Assembly: GCF_000519305.1 (NCBI RefSeq)
Contig: NZ_JAFG01000005.1
Coordinates: 438,018 to 502,017, forward strand
Origin: Mesorhizobium ciceri WSM4083
Lineage (GTDB): Bacteria; Pseudomonadota; Alphaproteobacteria; Rhizobiales; Rhizobiaceae
Length of the DNA stretch: 64,000 bases
Direction of reading: 5' to 3'
The notes beneath the pieces were generated by a model. That model saw only the letters and a list, made by a program, of their open reading frames with translations. It made no database searches and was not told where the DNA came from. Shown piece after piece: positions 40,831-49,397 of this stretch (position 1 is its first letter; every line of letters starts with the position of its first letter). The translations under genes and the position numbers were made by a program.

Positions 40831-42897
40831 GTGACCTGGGCGCGGCTGAAAGGTTACTTCGAGACGAGTTTAGCCGGATTGACGCAACCGACGCGCTCCG
40901 ACTGGATCTTTGCCTTGCGCACCGTTTCAGCCGGCCTGATCGCGTTGCTGGCCGCCTATGCGCTGAAGCTCGACCATCCGCAATGGGCCATGATGACGGT
41001 GTTCATCGTCGCCCAGCCGGTTGCCGGCATGGTGCTGGCGAAGGGCTTCTACCGGTTGCTCGGCACGCTGGTCGGCGGTATCGCCGCGATCGGCATCACC
41101 ACCACATTCGGCACCGGCCCCTGGGTGCTGGTGACTGTGCTTGCTGTCTGGATCGGCATCTGCACCTTCGTCTCGTCGCTGCTGCGCAATCCGGAAGCCT
41201 ATGGCGCCGCGCTTGCCGGCTACACCGCAATGATCATCGGCCTGCCTGCCTTCGGACAGCCACACCTCGTCGTCGACCTCGCGGTCGCGCGCTGCGCCGA
41301 GATCGTGCTCGGTATTGTCTGCGCCGGCCTGACCAGCCGGCTGATCCTGCCGAAACTGGCCAGCGACGCCATCATCTCGCGCCTGAAACGCTGCATCCTC
41401 GATCTTGCCACCTATGCCGGCGGTGCGTTCTCCGGCGGCGACCCCGCAACGCTGTCCGCGCTGCACCGAAAGCTGGTCACCGATACCCAGACGCTTGGCG
41501 AAATGCGCGCCTATGCCAGGCTCGAGGCGCCGAGTTTCGCGCCGCGCGCCCATCCGGTCCGGCGCACCATCGGACAACTGCTCTCCGCGCTCTCTGCGGC
41601 ACGCGCGCTGCATTCGCATGCCGCTCCGAAGAACGCCGCACTCATTCCGGTGCGTTCGGAGTTGCAGGCCCTTGTCGGTGAACTGGCCGCGAAGCCCGGT
41701 GCGCTGGATGACACCGCGCCTTGGGTGGCGCGGCTCGACGCCATCTCGGCCAAGGCCCGGCAAATGCCCGATGCCTCGACCGACCAGGGCGACGACAGGG
41801 TCGGCACCATCACCCGCCTGACCATTGCCGCCGATTTCGCCGATGCGCTCAAGCAGGTGCTGCGCGGCCTCGACGCCCTGCGCGCGCCTGCCACGCGCCC
41901 GGCCAGGGGCAGCAGGCAGCCTGCGCTGGTGGTGCATCGCGATTACGCCGGCGCATCGCGCAACGCCGTTCGCGCTGCCCTTGCCACGCTGCTGGTCGCG
42001 GCCTTCTGGTTGACAACGAAATGGTCGGAAGCGGCCGGCACGGTCATTCTCGTTGCTGTCGTATCGAGCCTGTTTGCTGCTCGCCCCGACCCTGTGCAGG
42101 TCGCCTGGGGTTTCTTCAAGGGAACGCTTCTGGCGCTGCCGTTTGCCTTTCTCGTCGGCCAGATCGCATTGCCTGCGCTGCCCGGTTTCGGCTGGTTCAT
42201 GCTGTTTGTCGTGCCCATCCTTGTACCGACGGCGCTGGCCATGGCCAATCCACGCTATGTCGGCGTGGCGACGGCCTTCGCCATCAACTTCCTCGCCTTC
42301 CTGAGCCCGCACCAGGCGATGACCTACGATCCCGGGCCCTTCTTCGCCGGTTCGGCGTCGATCCTGGTCGGCATCCTGCTGGCGATCGGTGTCTTCATCG
42401 TCGTGCTGCCAGCCGATCCATGGCTCGCGGCCAACCGCATCGTGCGCGCCATGCGCGAGGATCTGGCGCGGCTTTGCCTGCATGAGCGGGTGCCGAGGCG
42501 GTCGGCCTTCGAGAGCCTCGCCTACGACCGCATCAACCAGTTGATGCCGCTGGTGCAGAATGCCGGTCAGAAAGGCGATGCGGTTCTGGGCGGCGGCGTC
42601 GCCGCCGTTACCGTCGGCCTGGAGGTCCTTCGGCTGCGCGATGCGAGCCAAAGCCATGCCATCCCATCCGAGACCGCGCTTTCGATCGCCAATTTCCTGA
42701 GGGGGCTGGCGCGCGAACTGCTCTTCCGCGCCCCCGGCGATCCGCAGACATCGACCGTCACCGTCGCCCGGCAATATGCGGCGAGCATTGCCCAACGAAA
42801 CGGTACCGGCGAATTGCTGCAGATCGCGGCATCGTTGCGCATCATCGCCGCCGCGATGGAGGACTTTCCGGATTTTTTCGCCGACAACAGGCCTTAG
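40831..42897 (+). CDS. FUSC family / aromatic acid exporter-like membrane protein
   Basis: The 688-residue protein has two sets of about six membrane helices (about 25-185 and 380-530), each followed by a soluble region. This is the AaeB/FUSC architecture of inner-membrane exporters such as the p-hydroxybenzoate efflux pump. The first set shows WAMMTVFIVAQPVAGMVLAKG. It begins with GTG at 40831 and a GGAG site eight bases upstream. An AaeA-like membrane fusion partner is not adjacent, which leaves the transport role unproven. Confidence 0.87.
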   Translation: MTWARLKGYFETSLAGLTQPTRSDWIFALRTVSAGLIALLAAYALKLDHPQWAMMTVFIVAQPVAGMVLAKGFYRLLGTLVGGIAAIGITTTFGTGPWVLVTVLAVWIGICTFVSSLLRNPEAYGAALAGYTAMIIGLPAFGQPHLVVDLAVARCAEIVLGIVCAGLTSRLILPKLASDAIISRLKRCILDLATYAGGAFSGGDPATLSALHRKLVTDTQTLGEMRAYARLEAPSFAPRAHPVRRTIGQLLSALSAARALHSHAAPKNAALIPVRSELQALVGELAAKPGALDDTAPWVARLDAISAKARQMPDASTDQGDDRVGTITRLTIAADFADALKQVLRGLDALRAPATRPARGSRQPALVVHRDYAGASRNAVRAALATLLVAAFWLTTKWSEAAGTVILVAVVSSLFAARPDPVQVAWGFFKGTLLALPFAFLVGQIALPALPGFGWFMLFVVPILVPTALAMANPRYVGVATAFAINFLAFLSPHQAMTYDPGPFFAGSASILVGILLAIGVFIVVLPADPWLAANRIVRAMREDLARLCLHERVPRRSAFESLAYDRINQLMPLVQNAGQKGDAVLGGGVAAVTVGLEVLRLRDASQSHAIPSETALSIANFLRGLARELLFRAPGDPQTSTVTVARQYAASIAQRNGTGELLQIAASLRIIAAAMEDFPDFFADNRP

Positions 42898-42904
42898 GCA
42901 AATA

Positions 42905-43363
42905 TTATTGCTGACTGTACCCGCGCATAGGAGTCACTACCTGAGCTGGCTTTGATTCATCGCCAAGATCGACCTTGAAGTGCCCCGCAGCCCGCAAGAT
43001 AAGGTCCGAGATGTCGTCTATGGCTTTCTGAAGCTTTGCCTTTTCAGGTGCGCGAGGTATCTGGCCAGAAGGCAACGTATACCTGAAGGTAGTTGCATAC
43101 GCCTCCAACCAAACGAGCGACTTCAACGCCGCTTTCTCAGCGTGATTGTCCGGGAATCGCCTTACAATCTTGTCGAGCTGGTGCGCATCGTGACGTTCGA
43201 TGTGAATAGCCTCCGAGGTCGCAAGCGCCCGGATGATCTGCTCAATCGCCTGCTGGCTGAGATAGGCGGAATTGCGGGACCCTGATGCAGCCAGAACATG
43301 TGCGTCCCTGATGCACCCGTTCGCCAACCGAAGCGCACTGGCGATGGTCCACTGATCAGACAT
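42905..43363 (-). CDS. HEPN domain protein (partner of MNT nucleotidyltransferase)
   Basis: The 152-residue helical protein looks like a HEPN domain. QQAIEQIIRALATSEAIH is followed by RHDAHQLDKIV (Arg57, His61), which resembles the R-T-H-D-L motif of PF05168-type HEPN proteins. It starts 8 bp inside the upstream nucleotidyltransferase gene, the classic order of such pairs. Related pairs act as toxin-antitoxin modules in which the HEPN RNase is silenced by nucleotidylation. The open frame to 43558 is not a credible start. Confidence 0.78.
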   Translation of the reverse strand: MSDQWTIASALRLANGCIRDAHVLAASGSRNSAYLSQQAIEQIIRALATSEAIHIERHDAHQLDKIVRRFPDNHAEKAALKSLVWLEAYATTFRYTLPSGQIPRAPEKAKLQKAIDDISDLILRAAGHFKVDLGDESKPAQVVTPMRGYSQQ

Positions 43364-43694
43364 CCAATCGACGCCCGTTGCGAGCGACGTCATAAGCGAT
43401 CGTATTTCGCGCATCCCAACTTGCAGCCAAAGCACTCGATGTGGTGGACAGGATTGTCGCGGGGATTCCGATTTCGTGCTGAATCTCCCAACCGATGAGC
43501 GGATCCAGCAGTTCCGGCCCAGCACTATCCGGCAAGGCAACGAGAATATCCCAGTCACTGTCAGGCCGATTGTCGCCCCTGGCTCGGCTACCGAATAGCC
43601 ATATGGAATCGGGGTTCAGGCGAATCCTGATTTCATCGATCAGCGGCCTGATCTCGGCCGGCACGGTGAGACGCTTTGAGGATGGATCGCGCAT
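43356..43694 (-). CDS. minimal nucleotidyltransferase (MNT) domain protein
   Basis: The 112-residue protein carries the complete nucleotidyltransferase signature, LFGSRARGDNRPDSDWDILV, with Gly35-Ser36 and the metal-binding Asp47 and Asp49. Proteins of this size paired with HEPN partners can transfer AMP to the partner and so neutralise it. The gene overlaps the HEPN gene by 8 bp. The pair is flanked by a FUSC gene and a DUF2336 gene. Confidence 0.86.
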   Translation of the reverse strand: MRDPSSKRLTVPAEIRPLIDEIRIRLNPDSIWLFGSRARGDNRPDSDWDILVALPDSAGPELLDPLIGWEIQHEIGIPATILSTTSSALAASWDARNTIAYDVARNGRRLDV

Positions 43695-43771
43695 GCTTGG
43701 AACATAATACCGATTCTTGGCGTCGACAACGCAATGGCTTTGGGTCCATCCAGCCCTTCAAAGGAGACCAA

Positions 43772-44896
43772 CTAGGCCGCCGCTATCGCCAGCGCGTGGC
43801 CGCGCGCGTTTTCGCGCAGCGCGTCGAGATGGATCGACTTGACCAAGGCGGCGAGATCGCCCTCAGCGGATTGACCGCCCACTTCCTTGAGCATCAGCCA
43901 GCTGACCTCTTGCACACCGGCGACGCGCTTGCCGTTGGCGACCTCGCGCCAGATCTTCAGCGCACGCAGGATGATGGCGTGCGTGGCGCCGGCGAGCCCG
44001 GCGCTGCGGAACAGCGCCTGCAAGGCAACGTCGTGCCCGCCGGCCAGCAGCGCCCTTACCCGTTGTTCGGACTGCTGGCTGAGCGCGACCAGCGCCGAGC
44101 CGAAGAAATCGACCTTGCCATGCGCGATCGTGCGGATGAGGAAGCTCGCGGTGAGGTCGCCACGCAGCCTGAGATGCTCGATCAGGGCCGCATGTTCTTC
44201 CTGGCGCGTGCCTTCGATCAGCGTCACCGAAGCCTTGACGCAGGCGTCGCGCATGACGCGATCGGCTCGCGCCGCGCCCATCATCGCCATCACCAGTGGC
44301 GACGTTTTCAACATTTCGCCAAGCTTGACGAGCAGCATATGCCGACAGTCGGCCGGCAGCCTGATATCCGATATCAGCGCCTCGCGCACCAGCGGCAGGT
44401 GCCCGTGCCGTTCGGCCATGCGGCGGAAGCTGAGCGAGGCGATGTCGGCGCCGCGGTTGGCGAGCAGCACGGCGCAGGCGTCCGCCTCGCCGATCTCGGC
44501 GATGGCCGCCGACAGCGCCATCGAGACGAGTGGCCGGTCGGCGATCAATTTCTGTGTCGCCTTCGGACTTGAGGCCACGCGGTTGATCAGGTCGGCGTCG
44601 GTGAGCAGCGGCGAGCGCGCCAGCACCACGCCGGCGACTTCCGGCTGATCGGAGGCCAGCACGCTGATGATCTGCATTGGCGCGTGGTGGCTCATGGACA
44701 GCGCCTCGGCCATCGCCAGCCGCACCTTCGATGAGGCATCGTCGAGCAACAGCGTCAGCGCCGCCTCGGCGGCGCAGCGATCCTCGAAAGGCAATTCGGA
44801 ATTGATGTAGGCCCGGGCCAGAGCGCTCGCCGCCGCCGCACGCTCCGACACCTTGGCCGTGTAGATCCATTTCAGGAAATGCGAAACAACAACCAT
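43772..44896 (-). CDS. DUF2336 domain protein
   Basis: The 374-residue protein is made of short helical pairs in a HEAT-like pattern (SSKVRLAMAEALS, QPEVAGVVLARSPLLTDADLI and later repeats) typical of DUF2336 proteins of alphaproteobacteria. Their function is unknown. I chose the ATG at 44896 (MVVVSHFLKW); the open frame to 45022 lacks a good ribosome site. It is divergent from the MaoC gene with about 150 bp between them and no recognisable operator. Confidence 0.84.
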   Translation of the reverse strand: MVVVSHFLKWIYTAKVSERAAAASALARAYINSELPFEDRCAAEAALTLLLDDASSKVRLAMAEALSMSHHAPMQIISVLASDQPEVAGVVLARSPLLTDADLINRVASSPKATQKLIADRPLVSMALSAAIAEIGEADACAVLLANRGADIASLSFRRMAERHGHLPLVREALISDIRLPADCRHMLLVKLGEMLKTSPLVMAMMGAARADRVMRDACVKASVTLIEGTRQEEHAALIEHLRLRGDLTASFLIRTIAHGKVDFFGSALVALSQQSEQRVRALLAGGHDVALQALFRSAGLAGATHAIILRALKIWREVANGKRVAGVQEVSWLMLKEVGGQSAEGDLAALVKSIHLDALRENARGHALAIAAA

Positions 44897-45047
44897 GCCC
44901 GCCTGCTTACGCCCCTTGCCAGAAGCTTCCGGCCCCACTGACGACCGTAGGCAGAATTGGTTTACGAACCGTTCACCATGTTCATTAACTGGCTTGCGAG
45001 GCTGATTTGCAGCGCCTATCAACCGTCAAGCACCTGAGGAGAAAGAA

Positions 45048-45500
45048 ATGGCCGGGCTTTATCTCGAAGAGTTCGTTGTCGGCCATGTCTTCCAGCACAC
45101 GCTGCGCAAGACCGTTACCGAAAGCGACAACATGCTGTTTTCGGTGATGACGCTGAACCCGCAGCCGCTGCACATCGACTTCGATTTCGCCGCCAAGAGC
45201 GAATGGGGCAAGCCGTTGGTCAACTCGCTGTTCACGCTCGGCCTGATGATCGGCATTTCGGTCAATGACATCACAGTCGGCACCACGGTGGCCAATCTCG
45301 GCATGAAGGAGACCGTGTTTCCGCATCCGGTCTTCCATGGCGACACAATCCGGGTCGAGACCACGGTTATCTCGGTGCGCGAGTCCAGGTCGAAACCCGA
45401 TCGCGGCATCGTCGAATTCGAGCATCGCGCCTACAACCAGCATGGCGATCTCGTCGCCAAATGCACCAGGCAAGCGATGATGCTGAAGAAGGCGATCTGA
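45048..45500 (+). CDS. MaoC-like acyl-CoA hydratase
   Basis: The 150-residue protein is a hot-dog-fold hydratase of the MaoC family. TLNPQPLHIDFDFAA resembles the catalytic N-x-x-H region, here with NPQPLHID, and GDTIRVETTVISVRESRSKPDRG closes the fold. A GAGGAG site precedes the ATG. It is 3 bp from a CitE-like lyase. Adjacent MaoC and CitE proteins occur in pathways that hydrate an unsaturated C5-CoA (mesaconyl- or itaconyl-CoA) and cleave the product, so the pair may act in sequence; the exact substrate is inference. Confidence 0.85.
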   Translation: MAGLYLEEFVVGHVFQHTLRKTVTESDNMLFSVMTLNPQPLHIDFDFAAKSEWGKPLVNSLFTLGLMIGISVNDITVGTTVANLGMKETVFPHPVFHGDTIRVETTVISVRESRSKPDRGIVEFEHRAYNQHGDLVAKCTRQAMMLKKAI

Positions 45501-45503
45501 CGC

Positions 45504-46385
45504 ATGCGTTCGCTGCTGTTCGTCCCGGGTGACTCCGAGAGGAAGCTGGAAAAGGGTTTTGGTGCCGGCGCCGACGTGGTCATCGTCGACCTCGAAGATT
45601 CCGTGGCGCCGCACAACAAGGCGCTGGCGCGCGAGGTGGCGGCGCGCTTCATCCTGGAACGCAGGGCGCAAACCAGTTCAGCCATCTATGTCAGGGTCAA
45701 TGACCTCACGACCGGGCTGACGGATGACGATCTGGCGGCGTTGGTGCCGGCACGACCCGACGGCATCATGCTGCCCAAAGCGAACAGCGGCCAGGATGTA
45801 CAGCATCTGTCGGCAAAGCTCAGGGTGCGCGAGGCCGAAAATGATCTGGCCGACGGCGCGATCAAGATCCTGCCGATCATCACCGAAACGCCGGCAGGCG
45901 TGCTGGCAGCGGCGACCTATGCCGGGACAAGCGCGCGGCTTGCCGGCCTCACCTGGGGCGCTGAAGACCTGTCGGCGGTGATCGGCGCGCGCACGGCGCG
46001 CGACGATCGCGGCCGTTACACGGACGTGTTCCGTCACGCTCGCACCATGACCATACTTGCCGCCGGTGCGGCGGAGGTCGAGGCGATCGACACCGTCTTC
46101 CCGAATTTTCGCGACATGGCGGCCTTCGAAGCGGAATGCACCGAGGCCGAGCGCGACGGCTTCACCGGCAAGATGGCGATCCACCCCGATCAGGTGCCGG
46201 TCATCAACGCCGCCTTCACGCCGTCGGTCGACGCCGTGAGACAATCGGCGGCAATCGTTGCCGCGTTCGCGGCAGCGGGAAATCCCGGCGTCGTCGGCAT
46301 CGACGGCAAGATGTTCGACCGACCGCATCTGCGGCTGGCCGATCGGCTTCTGGCGCGGGCAAAGGCGGCGGGAGTTTTGGGTTAG
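45504..46385 (+). CDS. HpcH/HpaI (CitE-like) CoA-ester lyase
   Basis: The 293-residue protein is a TIM-barrel lyase of the CitE/malyl-CoA lyase group. RSLLFVPGDSERKLEKG is at the start. The metal-binding Glu and Asp lie in VVIVDLEDSVAPHNK and in TWGAEDLSAVIGAR, and GFTGKMAIHPDQVPVIN is near residue 220. It should cleave a 3-hydroxyacyl-CoA such as citramalyl- or malyl-CoA. It is the second gene of a two-gene operon with the MaoC hydratase. Its stop overlaps the stop of the flavin reductase gene. Confidence 0.88.
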   Translation: MRSLLFVPGDSERKLEKGFGAGADVVIVDLEDSVAPHNKALAREVAARFILERRAQTSSAIYVRVNDLTTGLTDDDLAALVPARPDGIMLPKANSGQDVQHLSAKLRVREAENDLADGAIKILPIITETPAGVLAAATYAGTSARLAGLTWGAEDLSAVIGARTARDDRGRYTDVFRHARTMTILAAGAAEVEAIDTVFPNFRDMAAFEAECTEAERDGFTGKMAIHPDQVPVINAAFTPSVDAVRQSAAIVAAFAAAGNPGVVGIDGKMFDRPHLRLADRLLARAKAAGVLG

Positions 46386-46990
46386 TCCTTGTCCCAGCGC
46401 GGCCGGCGCATCGAAAACACCTCGTCGACGCTGGCATAATCCATATAGCCGAGACGGGCGACATTGCCGGCCTTGATGATGTCGAACAGGCCGTCCGTCA
46501 GGAAGGCGTCGTCGATATGCACGCCGACCACTTCACCGGCGACGACGACGGCACTTGTCGGCGATCCGTCCAGCGCCTTTGGCCGAAAGACCTCCGTCAC
46601 CCGGCATTCGAGCGCGGCCGGCGCTGCCGCCACGCGCGGTGGCGCCACCAGACGCGACGGCGCCATGGCAAGATCGGCATAGACGAACTCATTGACGCCG
46701 CGCGGTGCGTTGACCGATGTGCGGTTCATCTTTTCCGCGAGATCGCGGCTGACGAGATTGGCGACGAACTCGCCGGTTTCCTGGGCGAAGGAGGCGCTGT
46801 CCTTCTCGCCTTCGGAGGAGAACCAGACGATGAAAGGCCGCGTCGAAACGGCATTGAAGAAGGAGTATGGCGCGAGGTTGATCTCACCAGCCCCGTTCAG
46901 TGTCGAAATCCAGCCGATCGGACGCGGCGCCACGATCGCCTTCGAAGGGTCGTGCGGCAGGCCGTGGCCCTTTGAAGGCTCGTAGAACAT
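46382..46990 (-). CDS. flavin reductase family protein
   Basis: The 202-residue protein is a flavin-binding split-barrel of the flavin-reductase-like family. RPIGWISTLNGAGEINLAPYS and FIVWFSSEGEKDS form the FMN site, with EFVANLVSRDLAEKMN following. It probably reduces or binds FMN; some members are FMN-binding proteins with no known partner. It starts directly after the nitroreductase stop, so the two form an operon. Confidence 0.87.
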   Translation of the reverse strand: MFYEPSKGHGLPHDPSKAIVAPRPIGWISTLNGAGEINLAPYSFFNAVSTRPFIVWFSSEGEKDSASFAQETGEFVANLVSRDLAEKMNRTSVNAPRGVNEFVYADLAMAPSRLVAPPRVAAAPAALECRVTEVFRPKALDGSPTSAVVVAGEVVGVHIDDAFLTDGLFDIIKAGNVARLGYMDYASVDEVFSMRRPRWDKD

Positions 46991-47575
46991 TCAGCCGACC
47001 CACGGCCCCGAATAGTCGCCGTAAAGCTTTGCCGGATCGGGCCGGGGCCGCTCCGGCGCCGGGCCGGCATAGGAGCCGATATGGATGAAGCCGATGACCC
47101 GCTCCTGCGGCGCCAGCCCCAGCAGCGCCCTGCCCTCCGGCACATCCGAATACCAGTTGCTGATCATGTTGGTACCATAACCCAGCGCGTTGGCTGATAT
47201 CATCAGGTTCATCGCCGCCATGCCGCCCGACAGGAACATTTCCCATTGCGGGATCTTTGGGTTCTCCCTGGGGATGGACACGACGCCGATCACCAGCGGG
47301 GCGCGCGAGAACCGCGCCAGTTCCTGGTTGCGGCGGCCTTCCGGCAAGGGACCTTCCCGCTGCTCGGCAAGCGCTGCCAGTTGCCTGCCGATCTCGACGC
47401 GGGCTTCGCCACGGTAGAGGATGAAGCGCCAGGGCTCCAGGCGGCCATGGTCGGGCACCCGCGAGGCAGCAGTGATCATCGTCGCGATCTCCGCATCGCT
47501 CGGCGCCGGCTCCTTCAGATCGGGAATCGGTGCGGAGTTTCGGGCCAGCAGGAAATCGATGATTGGCGACGCCAT
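46991..47575 (-). CDS. nitroreductase family protein (YdjA-like)
   Basis: The 194-residue protein is an FMN-dependent nitroreductase. The N-terminal ASRVPDHGRLEPWRFILYRG contacts FMN, SGGMAAMNLMISANALGYGT lies in the middle and RVIGFIHIGSYAG at the end. The ATG at 47575 opens a two-gene operon with the flavin reductase. The natural substrate is unknown. Confidence 0.9.
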   Translation of the reverse strand: MASPIIDFLLARNSAPIPDLKEPAPSDAEIATMITAASRVPDHGRLEPWRFILYRGEARVEIGRQLAALAEQREGPLPEGRRNQELARFSRAPLVIGVVSIPRENPKIPQWEMFLSGGMAAMNLMISANALGYGTNMISNWYSDVPEGRALLGLAPQERVIGFIHIGSYAGPAPERPRPDPAKLYGDYSGPWVG

Positions 47576-47732
47576 GGGCGCAAGTCTCCTAAACGGTCTG
47601 TTTTGAGCTGAAGCGCACCATCGGGAATTCGGGCGGCTCGGGCATTGGCGCGGGATACGCCGGACGGAAGAGTCGTATCGGTCGGACTCTTAAGCCTTGA
47701 AATTGCCACCGCCATGGGCTTCAACGCAAGGC

Positions 47733-48695
47733 ATGTTTGAGGGGACTGTCCGTCTTTTCCTGATCTGGCTCGGCGCCCTGCTGTTGATGGCGCCGGTTTC
47801 GTTCGCCATGGCACAGAACGTCGACGGTGTCAGCGACCTGAAGCTTCCGGGAATTTCGAGCTACGCGACGCCGAAAGGCGAGACATCGCTGGCGCTGAGC
47901 GGCGGCGGCGCCATCACACTCTCGGCCCAGTTGACCGACAAGGGTTCCGACATCACGCGCGGCATCGTCTGGCGGGTTTTCAAGCCCGAAGCCGTCAACG
48001 GCAAATTGCCGATGGTCGCCTCCTCTCATGGCGGCACCGCCGTCTTCCAGCTCGAACCCGGCAGCTATCTGGTTCACGCCTCCTACGGCCGGGCTGGAGC
48101 CACCAAGCGCATCACTGTCGGCAAGGACGCCAAGCGCGAAAGTCTCGTGCTCGACGCCGGCGGCCTCAAGCTCGACGCCGTGCTCTCCGGCGGCGTGCGC
48201 ATTCCGCCGAAGAAGCTGCGCTTTTCGATCTACGAGGGCACCGCCGAGGCCAATGGCGACCGCGCGCTGATCATTCCCGATGTCGAGCCCAACAGCGTCG
48301 TGCGGCTCAACGCCGGCATCTACCACGTCGTCTCGACCTATGGCGCGGTCAATGCGGTCATCCGCTCCGACATCCGCGTCGAGGCCGGCAAGCTGACCGA
48401 AGCGACCGTCGAGCACCACGCCGCCGAGATCACGATGAAGCTGGTGCGTGAGACCGGTGGCGAGGCAATCGCCGATACGTCCTGGTCGCTGCTCAATGAA
48501 TCCGGCGATCCGATCAAGGAAACCGTCGGCGCCTTCGCCTCGATGGTGCTGGCCGAGGGCGACTACACCATCATCGCCAAGAACCGCGACCGCATCTATC
48601 AGAAGGATTTTACGGTCGTGGCCGGACAGAACCAGGAAATCGAGGTTCTGGCCACCGAGGCCGCGGCGATGGATCCTGAAGAAGGCGCGGATTAG
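47733..48695 (+). CDS. exported protein with three beta-sandwich repeats, unrecognised
   Basis: The 320-residue protein has a signal peptide (about 1-28). Three related units of about 80 residues follow. Each starts with a strand such as ITLSAQLTDKG, LKLDAVLSGG or ITMKLVRETGG, and ends with a G-x-Y-x-V/I strand (GSYLVHASYG, GIYHVVSTYG, GDYTIIAKNR). They look like Ig-like or carboxypeptidase-regulatory domains, but I cannot name a family. The tail is acidic. The ATG at 47733 is preferred to a TTG at 47697. It is monocistronic as far as can be seen. Confidence 0.74.
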   Translation: MFEGTVRLFLIWLGALLLMAPVSFAMAQNVDGVSDLKLPGISSYATPKGETSLALSGGGAITLSAQLTDKGSDITRGIVWRVFKPEAVNGKLPMVASSHGGTAVFQLEPGSYLVHASYGRAGATKRITVGKDAKRESLVLDAGGLKLDAVLSGGVRIPPKKLRFSIYEGTAEANGDRALIIPDVEPNSVVRLNAGIYHVVSTYGAVNAVIRSDIRVEAGKLTEATVEHHAAEITMKLVRETGGEAIADTSWSLLNESGDPIKETVGAFASMVLAEGDYTIIAKNRDRIYQKDFTVVAGQNQEIEVLATEAAAMDPEEGAD

Positions 48696-48716
48696 TTCGC
48701 AATTCCACCAGAAGAA

Positions 48717-49031
48717 TCAGGTGTCTGCGTCACCCTCTGAACCGGCCGGATAATCCCGTCCGCCGTAGAGCACACGCAGGATGACCACAGTGTCACCGTC
48801 GACCCGGAAAACGATCGACACGCGGCGTTCAAAACCGACAATGCGGACGCCAGGGCCAACGGTGTCGCGCACAGTCCCGCGCTCCGGGAAAGGGGACAGC
48901 GCCATGCACGCGGCCTCTATGCGGTCGACATAGTCGCCGGCACGCCGACTCCCGCTGTCGTTTTCGATGTAGTCGTAGATGGCGAAGAGGTCGGCTTGAG
49001 CCGCCGGCCTGAAGACGATCTTATGTGTCAC
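48717..49031 (-). CDS. parE: RelE/ParE-type toxin
   Basis: The 104-residue protein fits the RelE/ParE toxin fold: FRPAAQADLFAIYDYIEND at the start, FPERGTVRDTVGPGVRIVGF in the middle and VVILRVLYGGRDY at the end. ParE toxins act on gyrase, RelE toxins on mRNA; the adjacent ParD-type antitoxin favours ParE. It overlaps the antitoxin gene by 11 bp, on the same strand. This is the toxin ParE and is unrelated to topoisomerase IV subunit B at 38719. Confidence 0.86.
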   Translation of the reverse strand: MTHKIVFRPAAQADLFAIYDYIENDSGSRRAGDYVDRIEAACMALSPFPERGTVRDTVGPGVRIVGFERRVSIVFRVDGDTVVILRVLYGGRDYPAGSEGDADT

Positions 49032-49296
49032 GCTTGGAGGCCTTCATGCGGTCCGCATGATGGGCTCGCAGCGCTTTGAAGACGTCTTCTGCCGGGATGT
49101 CCGGACGCGGGTCGTCAAGAGCTTCCTGGACCTTGGCGCGCATGATCGCGCTGATGGTCTGCTCCTCCCGGTCGAGGGCGCGCAGCGCAGCGCGCATGAC
49201 CTCGCTGGCGGAGTCGTAGGCGCCCGACGCCAGGCGTGCGTCGACGCTGGCCTGCTGGCGGCCAAGGGTCACGGTGATCGGTTTGCTGGTTCTCAT
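49021..49296 (-). CDS. parD: ParD-type ribbon-helix-helix antitoxin
   Basis: The 91-residue protein has the ParD pattern. ITVTLGRQQASVDARLASGAY forms the DNA-binding ribbon-helix-helix, SEVMRAALRAL the second helix, and a charged tail would bind the toxin. It lies upstream of the toxin, overlapping it, and probably represses the pair. Confidence 0.87.
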   Translation of the reverse strand: MRTSKPITVTLGRQQASVDARLASGAYDSASEVMRAALRALDREEQTISAIMRAKVQEALDDPRPDIPAEDVFKALRAHHADRMKASKRDT

Positions 49297-49397
49297 GGCA
49301 AGTCCTTTCTTGCCTCTTTATAGCACGAGACGTTACAGTGTCATACTATTCCAATGACGGCCGAGGCCGCCCCTTGTGGGCCGGACGTTTGGCTGCC

